From the NCBI GenBank assembly GCA_902776565.1, contig CACYQN010000017.1:25125-89124 (forward strand): 64,000 bases of DNA, written 5' to 3'. Source of the stretch: an uncultured Bacteroidia bacterium. GTDB lineage: Bacteria > Bacteroidota > Bacteroidia > Bacteroidales > ML635J-15. The translations under genes were made by a program, and so were the position numbers. Of the stretch, positions 18,313-28,021 are shown piece by piece. Each line of letters opens with the position of its first letter. Position 1 is the first letter of the stretch. A model generated the notes under the pieces. It was not told the DNA's origin. It did not search any database and worked only from the letters and a program-made list of their open reading frames with translations.

Positions 18313-20526
18313 TTATTCGCCTCTTGATACTTTTATGACACCTTCTATTTCAAGCATCTGGTGGATAAGGTTGTCCAGATTGTACTTGTTCTGCACGAAG
18401 AGCCTGATTTTTCCGGTAAAGATTTCTCCGTTTGTCTCGAAGTGCAGCATATTCGAGTTAACGTTAGCTTCCTGCGATATAAGTTTTGTGATGTTGTACA
18501 CAAGTCCCAGATGGTCAATGCCTTCGATGTTTATTTGCACCTCGTACGACTGTCCCTTGTAGCTTTCCCATTCGATGGTGACGATTTTTTCGCCGTGTGT
18601 GGTTGCGAGCCCTTTAAGTTCGGGGCAGTCCTTCTTGTGGACGATTACGGTGTTGGTCGGAGTTATGTAGCCAACGACTTCGTCGCCGGGGATTGGGTTG
18701 CAGCAGGTTGCTAGTGAAAAGCGTTTCTCGGCATCGTTTATCACGAAGGTATTCTTGTGGCTGATTTTCTCGTTCTTGGGACTGCTCGATTTGCCGAATC
18801 CTAGTTTCCAGAACTTTGTGAGGAAACCTTCCTTGTTGTTTTTCTCCTTTTCGAGCATTGTCATCAGTTCGGTAATGTCGTTTTCCTTAAGTTGTCCCGA
18901 ACCGAGCTGGTAGAAGAATTCGTCGTCGGTGCTGATGTCAAGTTTTTCGCGCAGGTGGCGTATGTCCTTGCTGTCGAGGTTTAGGTTCAACTCCTTCTGC
19001 TTCTTTTCGTACATTCGCCGTCCCTTGTCGATGTCGGCGCTCTTGTCCGCTTTCAAAGCCTTCTTAATCTGGCTTTTAGCGTGTGCCGACATTGCAAAGT
19101 TCAGCCATTCTATTTTTGGGTTCTGCTTCCTCGATGTCAGGATTTCCACCTGGTCGCCACTGTAGAGTGTCTGAGAAAGTGGCGCCATCTTGTGGTTCAC
19201 CTTTGCCGCAATTGCGTGGTTTCCAACATCGGTGTGTATGTTGTATGCGAAGTCGATGACCGTAGAGCCTTTTGGAATATCGATAATTTCGCCCTTTGGA
19301 GTGAATATGTGAATTTCCTTGGTGAATATGTCGAGCTTGAAGTCGTCGAGGAAATCGAATGAGCCATCCGTGTTGCTCAATGTTTCCTTCATGTTTTCAA
19401 TCATTGAGTTAAGTCCAGGATTGTTGCTCTTTTCGCCCGTCTTGTATTTCCAGTGCGAAGCGATTCCCTTTTCGGCGATGTCGTCCATCTTTCGGCTGCG
19501 AATTTGGATTTCCACCCAGCGTCCCTGCGGACCCATAACGGTAATGTGCAGAGCCTCGTAGCCGTTTGGCTTTGGCTTTTTCACCCAGTCGCGTATTCTT
19601 CCGGGATGGTATTCGTACACATTGGTTATCAACGACATAATTCTGTAGCACTCTTCACGTGCCTTGTCGTCGGTAATGTCGTCGGGGTGGTCGAAAATTA
19701 TTCTTATGGCAAAAAGGTCGTACACTTCCTCGAAAGGAATGTTCTGCTTCTGCATTTTCCGCCAGATTGAATAGACCGATTTCAGACGACCTTTTATTGT
19801 GCATTCGATTCCATTGTCGTCCATTATTTTTCTCAGTGGCAGGATGAAATCGTCGATGTACTTGTCGCGGTTTATCTGGGTTTCGTTTATTTTCTTTGTG
19901 ATTTCGTTGTAGGCGATAGGGTTTGTGAACTTCAGCGAAAGGTCTTCTAGTTCGGTCTTAATGGCATAAAGACCAAGGCGTTCGGCTAACGGGGCATACA
20001 CGTTGCTGGTTTCGCTGGCGATTTTCACCTGCTTGTATTCAGGCATCGAGTCGAGGGTGCGCATATTGTGCAGTCTGTCGGCCAACTTTATCATTATCAC
20101 GCGGATGTCTTCCGACATTGTCATCAGCATCTTGCGGAAGTTCTCGATTTGCTTCGAAGCGTCCTGGTCGAGGATGGTGGAAATCTTTGTCAGACCTTCA
20201 ACAATGCTGGCGATTTTTGGTCCGAACATACGTTCTATGTCGGCTACGGTGTAGTCGGTGTCTTCGACCACGTCGTGCAGCAGTGCGCTTGCAATGGCTT
20301 TTCGTCCAAGTCCGATTTCGGAAGCGACAATCTTAGCGACGGCTATCGGGTGGATTATGTATGGTTCACCGCTTTTGCGCCGCATCTTCGAGTGGGCTTC
20401 GTTTGCAAGTTCGAATGCCTTTCGGACGAATGCAATGTCCTCTTCGGTCTTCAGCCGTTTTGCCGACTTTATCAGGTCGTCGTAAAGTCCTTCTATATAA
20501 GTTTGTTCTTCTGCTGTCAGTGCCAT
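18313..20526 (-). CDS. relA: Bifunctional (p)ppGpp synthetase/hydrolase (RelA/SpoT)
   Basis: A 737-residue long RSH protein of the stringent response. The N-terminal HD hydrolase domain is intact (HPIAVAKIVASEIGLG, ALLHDVVEDTDYT). It is followed by the synthetase domain (RLKSVYSIWRKM, DLFAIRII, GYEALHITVMGPQG), the TGS domain (IHIFTPKGEIIDIPKGSTVIDFAY as positions 19270-19345 encode), a zinc-finger-like region with CCNPIPGDEVVGYIT, and a C-terminal ACT domain. Both activities are predicted because the HD pair and the synthetase motifs are conserved. It leads a three-gene operon. Confidence 0.95.
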   Translation of the reverse strand: MALTAEEQTYIEGLYDDLIKSAKRLKTEEDIAFVRKAFELANEAHSKMRRKSGEPYIIHPIAVAKIVASEIGLGRKAIASALLHDVVEDTDYTVADIERMFGPKIASIVEGLTKISTILDQDASKQIENFRKMLMTMSEDIRVIMIKLADRLHNMRTLDSMPEYKQVKIASETSNVYAPLAERLGLYAIKTELEDLSLKFTNPIAYNEITKKINETQINRDKYIDDFILPLRKIMDDNGIECTIKGRLKSVYSIWRKMQKQNIPFEEVYDLFAIRIIFDHPDDITDDKAREECYRIMSLITNVYEYHPGRIRDWVKKPKPNGYEALHITVMGPQGRWVEIQIRSRKMDDIAEKGIASHWKYKTGEKSNNPGLNSMIENMKETLSNTDGSFDFLDDFKLDIFTKEIHIFTPKGEIIDIPKGSTVIDFAYNIHTDVGNHAIAAKVNHKMAPLSQTLYSGDQVEILTSRKQNPKIEWLNFAMSAHAKSQIKKALKADKSADIDKGRRMYEKKQKELNLNLDSKDIRHLREKLDISTDDEFFYQLGSGQLKENDITELMTMLEKEKNNKEGFLTKFWKLGFGKSSSPKNEKISHKNTFVINDAEKRFSLATCCNPIPGDEVVGYITPTNTVIVHKKDCPELKGLATTHGEKIVTIEWESYKGQSYEVQINIEGIDHLGLVYNITKLISQEANVNSNMLHFETNGEIFTGKIRLFVQNKYNLDNLIHQMLEIEGVIKVSRGE

Positions 20527-20550
20527 TGCTTATATGGTATTTAAAACAAG

Positions 20551-20581
20551 CAAAGTTAATGCTTTTGGTGAAAAATTGCAA
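20551..20581 (-). promoter_or_regulatory. Promoter of the relA operon
   Basis: On the minus strand a TAACTTTG -7 box at 20551-20558, with TTGC 19 bases upstream standing in for TTTG. It lies 25 bases before the ATG. Confidence 0.5.
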
Positions 20582-20660
20582 TGGAAAAATTAGATGTTAC
20601 TAACTTTAAATGTTAAAAAACAGAAATCCTGTCTGTCAAATAATAAAATCGTATCAAACC

Positions 20661-20760
20661 GCCATAAACAACATCAGACCATTTCAAACAACATCAAACG
20701 ATTTCAAACAACATCAAACGATTTCAAACAACATCAAACAATCTCAAACAACTTTGAACC
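20661..20760. repeat. 20-bp tandem repeat upstream of the subtilase gene
   Basis: Five consecutive 20-bp units: three nearly identical (20681-20740) and one degenerate unit on each side. Each unit consists of two 10-bp halves ending in CAAAC or CAAACA, so CAAA recurs every 10 bases (TTTG on the minus strand). The period is not a multiple of three, so it is not coding. Confidence 0.85.
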
Positions 20761-20860
20761 TTGCCCCCCCCTTGAACTTTTGAACATCCAAATTGTCGTC
20801 CTCCAAAAACAATTTCAAACTTTCAAACTTTTTTCTTATCTTTCGCAAAATTTTTTGAAT

Positions 20861-23800
20861 ATGAAACGATTTTTGTCTTTTCTCTGGACAATGATGATAT
20901 TGTGCGCTGTATCAGTGGCGCAAAAGGTTGATTATGAAAGTAATACCATAATTGTAAAGTTGCATCCCAATACTGCGAAATCTTTTTTCGAGTCGGAAAA
21001 AATGACTGGTTTTAGGGCAACTTTCGGCGATTTTGACTATAAACTTGAGTTTCCTGATGCTGTGCGTCCCGAAAAGGAGTACAACGACTATGGTCGCCGT
21101 TTGGTTGACATTACTACAATCTACCGTCTTGTATTTCGTAGCGATATGGATGTAAATCAAGCAGTTTCGTGTCTTAACAAGAGTCGCGAAGTTGAATATG
21201 CGGAACCTTTGTATCGTGTTTTGTTGCTTGATGTTCCCGATGACCCGCTTGCCCGTCCCGAAAATGCAAATGCCGACGGTGCATATCAGTATTGGACAAG
21301 GAATGTGCGTTCGTACGAGGCTTGGGACATCTGCAAGGGCGACACTTCCATTGTGATTGGTATTTCCGATACAGGAACTGGACTTACACATCCCGACCTT
21401 GAAGGTAACATAAAGGTCAACTATGACGATATTCCCGATGGCATTGACAACGATAACGACGGCTTTGTTGACAACTACAAGGGCTGGAATTTCGCCTACA
21501 ACGACAACAATGCGCAAATCCCTCACGGTTGCAACAGCAACGAGCACGGAGCCTATGTGTCGGGAATTGCTGCGGCAGTCACCAACAACGGCATTGGCGT
21601 TTCGGGGGCTGGCTACAAGTGCAAGTTCGTGCCGTTGCGAATCATGAACAATGAAGGTTCGCTTGTAAATGTATATCAGTCGATTGTGTATGCCGCCAAT
21701 CATCGTTTCGATGTGGTGAACTGCAGTTGGGGGAGCACTTCGTACCAGCAGATGGGGCAGGATGTTGTTAATTATGCGACAATAAATTACGATGTCCTTG
21801 TGGTTGCCGCTGCTGGAAACGAGGGCGTTGAAGGCAAGTTCTATCCTGCTTCGTTCGAGAATGTGCTTTCCGTGGCTGCTACCGACAGGAACGATGCAAA
21901 ATGGAATGGTTCTTCGTTTTCGACAACGGTGGATGTCTCGGCGCCGGGGACAATGTATGTTTCTACAAGTGAGAACGGCTATGTCACAATGTGGGGAGGA
22001 ACTTCGTTTGCAAGCCCGATAGTTGCGGGCAGTGCTGGTATTTTGAGGTCGTACTATCCCGACTACAATGCAATGCAGATTGGTGAAATAATTCGCGTGT
22101 CTGCCGATAACATTGATACTCTGAACTATTTGGTCCCCGATTCCATTATGCAGGTTGACAGCACTTTCGTTGAGTACATCGATAGTATTTCAATCGACAG
22201 CACTTGGAACGACCAGCTTTATTCCTACGATAGCATTTCGGTTGACAGCACTTGGTCGGACGATTTGCAGGCATACGAGTACGATACTATTCATAATCAG
22301 GTGTATGTCGGTGGTTATGAATATGATACGATTCACAATGATGTGTATTTCGGACAGTATGTTTTTGATACGACATATTTTGATACTTCCTACCGCGTGT
22401 ATTTTAATAGCGATTATGCAGGAATGCTTGGCAATGGCCGGTTGAATTTGTATCACGCCTTGACGATTTCCGAGGACAGCCTTTATTCCACACGTTTCAA
22501 CGAGGCTGTGTTCGACAGGTACGACAATTTTGTTGACATTACAGGAAAGATTACCAATTATTTAGGGTCGAGGTCGGGCTTGAGGATGTTGTTTTCTGTC
22601 GAAAGTCCCTATGTTGAGGTTGTTACTGACGAATTGCAGTTTGGTTATCTGGCTTCGATGCAGAATGATAGTATAGAACTGATAAGGCTTGAGGTATTGC
22701 CCGATGCTCCGCAGGAACTGACGGTAAAGATGAAGATAACCTTTGTATCGGATGAATTTACCAATGTGCAGATTGTTGATGTGCCCGTAAATGGCGGTTT
22801 TGTCGATGTAAATACTGGCCGTCTTAACCTTTCGGTGGCAGGAAACGGACGGCTTGGCTATGTGGATATGAATACCGAAGTCGGTCATGGATTCTACCTT
22901 GATGATTATTATGAATTGTTCTACGACTGCGGAATAATTTCTGGAATCTCTGGAACTGAGGTATATAGTTCGGTGCGTCAGATTACCGATTTTTCGGTAG
23001 TTGAATATCCTCATTATGTAGAAGATACATTGGCTATTACACATGTGGTTGCAAAAATGACGGATACTTTGGACTATAATTCGCGCAATCTGGAAATTAT
23101 GCTTGATGTTTATGCCGATGGTGGAAACTACATACTTGCCGAATATGGAATAATCAACAAGGGACTTGAACCAGTGGATGGCTATTGTTTTGGACTTTTT
23201 GCCGACTGGGATTTGTACGAACCTGTTGAAAATGTCAGCCGTTACGATGTGGCTCGCAAGTTCGCCTATTGTGCATACGAGGGCAACAATTCGCTTTATG
23301 CAGGAATGAAATTGCTGAGTGGTCAGACGTCAATAAACTATTCGCTTCCAAACAAGGCAGGTGGCGATGGTGCGGTTGACATTTCGGACGGCTTTTCCGA
23401 TTTGGAAAAGTACTATATGATAACCAATACTTCGATAACAGATGTAACAAACGACATTGTGCAATATACGGGTGCTGGTGCTATGAGCATCGGCGTAGGT
23501 GATACCGCAAAGGTTTGCATTGCCTTGTTTGCTGCCGATTCGTTCGCTCGGTTGACCGAAGCTGTCGATGCTGCTGTCGCTAAGTATTCATACCTTTATG
23601 GAGAACCCGAGGATGAGGAATCTGTCGATATGCAAATGTATGAACGGTTGTCGGTTTCTCCTAATCCAGCAGCCGATATGCTAGAGTTGTCGGGTGTGGA
23701 TGGCGATTTTGATGTCAGTGTGTACGATGCTTATGGCAGGTGCGTATTTTCTGGAAGGAATGTTTTGAGGCTTGATGTGTCGGAATACACCGCAGGCATC

Positions 23801-23863
23801 TACAATATTTCCGTATCCAACGGCGATGGAACAAGGAATGCCAAATTTGTAAAACTGAAATAA
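20861..23863 (+). CDS. Subtilisin-family (S8) protease, type IX secretion cargo
   Basis: A 1000-residue exported serine protease. The ATG at 20861 gives a clean signal peptide (MKRFLSFLWTMMILCAVSVAQ). A propeptide of about 130 residues precedes the catalytic domain, with Asp170 (SDTGTGLTHPD), His229 (NEHGAYVSG) and Ser382 (GGTSFASP). Residues about 430-515 form a repetitive acidic insert (SISIDSTW, SISVDSTW, YEYDTIHN twice). The last 75 residues are a type A type IX sorting domain (LSVSPNPAADMLEL to the end), so the protein should be exported to the cell surface through the outer membrane. An upstream in-frame ATG at 20594 would run through the non-coding tandem repeat and is rejected. Confidence 0.93.
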   Translation: MKRFLSFLWTMMILCAVSVAQKVDYESNTIIVKLHPNTAKSFFESEKMTGFRATFGDFDYKLEFPDAVRPEKEYNDYGRRLVDITTIYRLVFRSDMDVNQAVSCLNKSREVEYAEPLYRVLLLDVPDDPLARPENANADGAYQYWTRNVRSYEAWDICKGDTSIVIGISDTGTGLTHPDLEGNIKVNYDDIPDGIDNDNDGFVDNYKGWNFAYNDNNAQIPHGCNSNEHGAYVSGIAAAVTNNGIGVSGAGYKCKFVPLRIMNNEGSLVNVYQSIVYAANHRFDVVNCSWGSTSYQQMGQDVVNYATINYDVLVVAAAGNEGVEGKFYPASFENVLSVAATDRNDAKWNGSSFSTTVDVSAPGTMYVSTSENGYVTMWGGTSFASPIVAGSAGILRSYYPDYNAMQIGEIIRVSADNIDTLNYLVPDSIMQVDSTFVEYIDSISIDSTWNDQLYSYDSISVDSTWSDDLQAYEYDTIHNQVYVGGYEYDTIHNDVYFGQYVFDTTYFDTSYRVYFNSDYAGMLGNGRLNLYHALTISEDSLYSTRFNEAVFDRYDNFVDITGKITNYLGSRSGLRMLFSVESPYVEVVTDELQFGYLASMQNDSIELIRLEVLPDAPQELTVKMKITFVSDEFTNVQIVDVPVNGGFVDVNTGRLNLSVAGNGRLGYVDMNTEVGHGFYLDDYYELFYDCGIISGISGTEVYSSVRQITDFSVVEYPHYVEDTLAITHVVAKMTDTLDYNSRNLEIMLDVYADGGNYILAEYGIINKGLEPVDGYCFGLFADWDLYEPVENVSRYDVARKFAYCAYEGNNSLYAGMKLLSGQTSINYSLPNKAGGDGAVDISDGFSDLEKYYMITNTSITDVTNDIVQYTGAGAMSIGVGDTAKVCIALFAADSFARLTEAVDAAVAKYSYLYGEPEDEESVDMQMYERLSVSPNPAADMLELSGVDGDFDVSVYDAYGRCVFSGRNVLRLDVSEYTAGIYNISVSNGDGTRNAKFVKLK

Positions 23864-23889
23864 TTTTCGTGTTTTTCGGTGCAAATCAT

Positions 23890-24040
23890 TGCGCCGAGAT
23901 TATACAATGCGCCGAGATTATACAACGCAATTTTTTATATCAGCGCAAATCATTGCGCTGCTACACATCTTTTCAGCGCAAATTGTTGCGCTGCTACTCT
24001 CAACTTTCATCTCTCAACTTTCATCTCTCAACTTTCATCT
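23890..24040. repeat. Mixed short repeats between the subtilase gene and trmH
   Basis: Three kinds lie side by side. An 18-bp unit starting TGCGCCGAGATT occurs twice (23890-23907, 23908-23925). Two near-identical 8-bp-stem hairpins CAGCGCAA/TTGCGCTG lie at 23941-23960 and 23974-23993. A 14-bp unit CTCTCAACTTTCAT occurs three times (23997-24038) and forms the last codons of trmH. Confidence 0.85.
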
Positions 24041-24707
24041 CTCGTTTCTCATATTCTCTAATCAGCCCCTCTGCGCTTCGTGCGCTTAGTTTCAGCCATT
24101 GTGCGAGCAGTTCTGTTCTCTCTTGCTGCGTCAGGTGCCAGTCGATGTTGGAGTTCCTTAATTTTGTTGTTAGTTCGTAGAGGCAAAGAGCCGCCGATAC
24201 CGAAATGTTGAAGCTTTCGGTGAATCCGTACATCGGAATGCGGACAAATTCATCGGCATTGTCCATTACTATGTCGGACAGACCAGGCTTTTCCGAGCCG
24301 AAGAACAGTGCGAATTTGCCTTTGGTGATGTCAAAGTCCTTTATCAGGACATCGTTTGTGTGCGGAGTAGTGGCGACAATCCTATATCCTGCATCTCGTA
24401 TAGCCTTGATTGCATCCAGTGTGTTGTTTTCCTTCTGGTTGTAGCGCGTAATGCTGAGCCACTGCGACGAACCCATTGCCACATCCTTGTTTTCCATATA
24501 GCTGTAGCGGTTTTCTATGAAGTTGACGTGTTGTACGCCGAAGCAGTCGCAACTGCGGAGCACAGCGGAGGCATTGTGTGTCTGGAAAATGTCTTCCAAA
24601 ACCACTGAAATGTAGCTGGTACGGTCGTCAAGAACTCTGTTGAGCGTCTGCAACCTTTCTTCTGTCACATAATTTGTGAGCAATTCTATTATTTCTTGAG
24701 CTTCCAT
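24021..24707 (-). CDS. trmH: tRNA (guanosine-2'-O-)-methyltransferase, SpoU/TrmH family
   Basis: A 228-residue SPOUT methyltransferase. The three family motifs are present: motif 1 THNASAVLRSCDCFG (near residue 43), motif 2 ALFFGSEKPGLS, and motif 3 RIPMYGFTESFNISVSAAL. The product would methylate the 2'-OH of G18 in tRNA using S-adenosylmethionine. The last seven residues (KREMKVER) come from a 14-bp tandem repeat that runs through the stop codon, so the C-terminus has been altered by repeat expansion, outside the catalytic knot. Its ATG is just beyond the HU terminator. Confidence 0.93.
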   Translation of the reverse strand: MEAQEIIELLTNYVTEERLQTLNRVLDDRTSYISVVLEDIFQTHNASAVLRSCDCFGVQHVNFIENRYSYMENKDVAMGSSQWLSITRYNQKENNTLDAIKAIRDAGYRIVATTPHTNDVLIKDFDITKGKFALFFGSEKPGLSDIVMDNADEFVRIPMYGFTESFNISVSAALCLYELTTKLRNSNIDWHLTQQERTELLAQWLKLSARSAEGLIREYEKREMKVER

Positions 24708-24712
24708 AATGA

Positions 24713-24740
24713 AAAAAAGGGAACATTAAGTCCCCTTTAA
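24713..24740 (-). terminator. HU gene terminator
   Basis: On the minus strand AAAGGGGA and TTCCCTTT form a stem with one weak position, followed by seven T. It sits between the HU stop and the trmH ATG. Confidence 0.75.
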
Positions 24741-24761
24741 TGTCGTTTGTTGCAAAGCGTC

Positions 24762-25049
24762 TTATTTCTTCTTGGAGTTAACAGCCTTCTTAAGAGTTGC
24801 ACCTGCTGAGAATCTTACAACATTCTTTGCCGGAATCTTAATGGTTTCGCTTGGCTTCTGAGGATTGTGACCAGTCCTTGCAGCTCTCTTCGATACGCTG
24901 AATGAACCGAATCCGATGAGAGTCAATGATTCACCCTTCTTTAAGGTTTCCTGTGTGCTTTCCAAGAAAGCGTCCAATGCGCGCTTTGCGTCTGCCTTTG
25001 TCATGCCTGCCTTTGCAGCCATTTTTTCAACTAATTCTACTTTGTTCAT
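24762..25049 (-). CDS. HU-family DNA-binding protein
   Basis: The 95-residue protein starts at the ATG at 25049 (MNKVELVEKMAAKAG). It shows the full HU pattern: two N-terminal helices, GFGSFSVSKRAARTGHNPQ for the beta-arm entry, and KIPAKNVVRFSAGATLKKAV at the end. It is a nucleoid-associated protein that bends DNA as a dimer. A longer reading to 25253 lacks conservation and would place the promoter inside the gene, so it is rejected. The perfect promoter and strong terminator show a monocistronic gene. Confidence 0.96.
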   Translation of the reverse strand: MNKVELVEKMAAKAGMTKADAKRALDAFLESTQETLKKGESLTLIGFGSFSVSKRAARTGHNPQKPSETIKIPAKNVVRFSAGATLKKAVNSKKK

Positions 25050-25092
25050 CGTAAAAATTTTTTTTGTGTTTAATACTAATAGATATTTTGAG

Positions 25093-25123
25093 CAAAAGTA
25101 TAAAAAGACTATAAATCTCCAAA
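25093..25123 (-). promoter_or_regulatory. Perfect Bacteroidetes promoter of the HU gene
   Basis: On the minus strand TTTG (25120-25123), exactly 19 bases, then TACTTTTG (25093-25100). The 5' leader to the ATG at 25049 is about 37 nt. Confidence 0.85.
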
Positions 25124-25377
25124 TCTTTTTCTCAAATAAAATGCAAATTGTTAATATCTTGTTCATTTTTGTTAATAACCATGGCCGTTTTTTCGCTTTT
25201 TTATTGGATGCCTCTGTGCGAGTGGACTTTGCAATGTTCACAATTATAAACAAATTTTGTTAAAAAAATGGTGGTCTGGACTTGGCTATATGTACAGAAT
25301 TTTGTAATTTAGCAACAATTTTGTGTAAAACACAAGGATTTGATTATAAGAATATTAGAAATAAATTGAGATAGAAA

Positions 25378-27999
25378 ATGCTTGAAGAAGAAGGAAGAGC
25401 AAAGATAATTTCGATTAGTGTCGAAGATGAAATGAAGTCGGCATACATAGACTATTCGATGTCCGTAATAGTTTCGCGTGCATTGCCGGATGTTAGGGAC
25501 GGCTTGAAGCCCGTTCAGAGAAGAATCCTTTTTGGAATGGAAGGTTTGGGACTTGCTCCTGGTAAGCCTCACAAGAAATCGGCGAGAATTGTCGGTGAAG
25601 TTATGGGTAAGTACCATCCTCACGGCGACTCGTCAGTTTATTTTGCAATGGTAAGACTCGCCCAGAACTGGGTAATGAGATATACTTTCGTCGATGGTCA
25701 GGGTAACTTCGGTTCGGTTGACGGCGACAGCCCTGCTGCTATGCGTTACACCGAGGCTCGCCTGTCGAAGATTTCGGACGAGATGATGGCCGATATGGAC
25801 AAGGAGACTGTAGATTTCGTAAACAACTTCGACGATTCGCTGCAGGAACCTAGCGTATTGCCGACCAAAATACCTAACTTGATTGTCAACGGTGCTAACG
25901 GTATCGCCGTAGGTATGGCAACCAATATGGCTCCGCACAACCTTGCTCAGACAATCGATGCAACAGTCGCCTATATTGACAACCCCGAAATCGAAGTCGA
26001 TGAACTTGGAAAGATAATCCAGGCTCCCGATTTCCCGACCGGTGGTATTATATATGGTATCGACGGTGTTCGCGAGGCTTACGCAACAGGTCACGGACGC
26101 GTTGTCATCCGCTCGAAGACCGAAATCGAAACTTCGGAACGCGGTCACGAACGCATCGTGGTTACCGAAATTCCTTATATGGTCAACAAGGCCGAACTAA
26201 TCAAGCATATCGCTAACCTCGTTACCGACAAGAAGATAGAAGGTATTTCGAATGTCAACGACGAATCAGACCGCCGCGTTGGTATGCGTATCGTTATCGA
26301 CATCAAGCGCGATGCAGTTGCAAATGTTGTACTCAACAAGTTGTTCAAATACACCGAGTTGCAGTCGTCGTTCAGCATCAACAATATCGCTCTTGTTAAG
26401 GGTCGCCCGATGGTTCTCAACCTTAAGGACTTGATTCACTACTTTGTTGAACATAGACTTGATGTTGTTACCCGTCGTACCGAATTCGACCTCCGCAAGG
26501 CAGAAGAACGCGCTCACATCGTTCAGGGCTTAATCATAGCAAGCGACAATATCGACGAGGTTATCCAGATTATCAAGTCGTCTGACAATCCTACCGAAGC
26601 AAAGGAAAGATTGATGCAGCGTTTCTCGCTCTCCGAAATTCAGGCATCGGCAATCGTCGAAATGCGTCTCCGCCAGTTGACCGGTCTCGAACAGGAAAAA
26701 CTCCGTGCTGAGTACGAAGAACTTATTAAGCGCATCGAATACTTGAAGGAATTGCTTGCTAGCGTTGAGATGAGAATGCAGGTCATCAAGGACGAACTTC
26801 TCGAAATTAAGGAAAAGTACGGTGACGAGCGCAAGACCGAAGTCGTTTACGCATCGGAAGATATGAATCCAGAAGATTTCTACGCAAACGAAGAGGTTGT
26901 GATTACAATTTCGCACCTCGGATACATGAAGCGTACTTCGTTGTCTGAATTCAAGTCGCAGAATAGGGGTGGCGTAGGTTCAAAGGGAACAGCAACCCGC
27001 GACGAGGACTTTGTGGAACACATGTTCGTTGCCACAATGCACAATACCTTATTATTATTTACAAAGCTCGGAAAGTGCTACTGGCTCAAGGTTTACGAGA
27101 TTCCAGAAGGAACAAAGACCTCGAAAGGACGTCATATTCAGAACATTATCAACATTGACAAGGAAGACGAAGTTAAGGCTTACCTGAATGTCAAGTCGTT
27201 GAAGGATGTTGACTACATCAATAGGACCTACGTTGTGATGTGTACCCGCAACGGTGTCTTCAAGAAGACCTTGCTTGAGGAATATTCGCGTCCGCGCCAG
27301 AACGGTGTCAACGCTATCAATGTTCGCGAAGGCGATATGCTTCTCACGGCATCGCTCATCGAGGATGTAGAGGGTGAAGCTCCGACAAATGTTATGATTG
27401 GTGCATACGGTGGCAAGACCATCCGCTTCCCGCACGACATTGTCCGTCCGATTGGCCGTACAGCAACCGGTGTCAAGGGTATAACCTTGGACGATGGTGA
27501 TTATGTAATAGGTATGATAACCGTTCGTCCGGAGCAGGATGTACTTGTAGTTTCCGAAAATGGTTACGGCAAGCGTTCGAGCATCGAGGACTACCGCGTT
27601 ACAAACCGTGGCGGTAAGGGTGTTAAGACCTTGAATGTCACCGAAAAGACTGGTAACCTTATCAGTGTAAATGCAGTTACCGACAACGACCACCTGATGA
27701 TTATCAATCGTTCTGGCATAACAATCCGTCTGGCTGTTGACACATTGCGCGTAATGGGTCGTGCAACTCAGGGTGTTCGACTGATAAATCTCCGCGACGG
27801 CGATGTAATCGCATCCGTAGCAAAGATTGAAGGCGGTGCCGAACTTGAACGCATTGCCGAGGAAGAGGCTGCAAAGATTGCACAGATGGAAGCTGAGGCT
27901 GATGGCATAGTTCCCGCTGAAAATCAAGAAGAAGTTGTGCCGGAAGAAAATGGCGCAGAAATTGCAGAGGAAGAAAACAACGAGAATACAAACGAATAG
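25378..27999 (+). CDS. gyrA: DNA gyrase subunit A
   Basis: An 873-residue type II topoisomerase subunit that cuts and reseals DNA while GyrB supplies ATP hydrolysis. The breakage-reunion domain holds the catalytic Tyr124 in [11 protein letters not shown] and the quinolone-determining region [10 protein letters not shown] with the sensitive-type serine (Ser85). The C-terminal half carries the pinwheel repeats ([19 protein letters not shown] resembles the GyrA box, and similar GGKGVKTL and [10 protein letters not shown] segments follow). The last 40 residues are an acidic Glu/Asn tail. The TPR gene starts 22 bases downstream, so the two are probably cotranscribed. Confidence 0.97.
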   Translation: MLEEEGRAKIISISVEDEMKSAYIDYSMSVIVSRALPDVRDGLKPVQRRILFGMEGLGLAPGKPHKKSARIVGEVMGKYHPHGDSSVYFAMVRLAQNWVMRYTFVDGQGNFGSVDGDSPAAMRYTEARLSKISDEMMADMDKETVDFVNNFDDSLQEPSVLPTKIPNLIVNGANGIAVGMATNMAPHNLAQTIDATVAYIDNPEIEVDELGKIIQAPDFPTGGIIYGIDGVREAYATGHGRVVIRSKTEIETSERGHERIVVTEIPYMVNKAELIKHIANLVTDKKIEGISNVNDESDRRVGMRIVIDIKRDAVANVVLNKLFKYTELQSSFSINNIALVKGRPMVLNLKDLIHYFVEHRLDVVTRRTEFDLRKAEERAHIVQGLIIASDNIDEVIQIIKSSDNPTEAKERLMQRFSLSEIQASAIVEMRLRQLTGLEQEKLRAEYEELIKRIEYLKELLASVEMRMQVIKDELLEIKEKYGDERKTEVVYASEDMNPEDFYANEEVVITISHLGYMKRTSLSEFKSQNRGGVGSKGTATRDEDFVEHMFVATMHNTLLLFTKLGKCYWLKVYEIPEGTKTSKGRHIQNIINIDKEDEVKAYLNVKSLKDVDYINRTYVVMCTRNGVFKKTLLEEYSRPRQNGVNAINVREGDMLLTASLIEDVEGEAPTNVMIGAYGGKTIRFPHDIVRPIGRTATGVKGITLDDGDYVIGMITVRPEQDVLVVSENGYGKRSSIEDYRVTNRGGKGVKTLNVTEKTGNLISVNAVTDNDHLMIINRSGITIRLAVDTLRVMGRATQGVRLINLRDGDVIASVAKIEGGAELERIAEEEAAKIAQMEAEADGIVPAENQEEVVPEENGAEIAEEENNENTNE

Positions 28000-28021
28000 A
28001 TAACATTTAAATTTTAAGATT

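Noticed and set aside
20661..20760. CRISPR array
   Set aside because: The 20-bp units are directly adjacent, with no spacers.
20912..21703. Long minus-strand frame within the subtilase gene
   Set aside because: It is antisense to the conserved catalytic domain, and its composition is that of a shadow frame.
25627..25645. Quinolone-resistance change in GyrA (Phe after HPHGDSSVY)
   Set aside because: The key serine is present, and Phe at this place is, as I recall, normal in Bacteroidetes.
27055..27927. 290-codon minus-strand frame within gyrA
   Set aside because: It is antisense to the conserved GyrA C-terminal repeats, with no family match or promoter.
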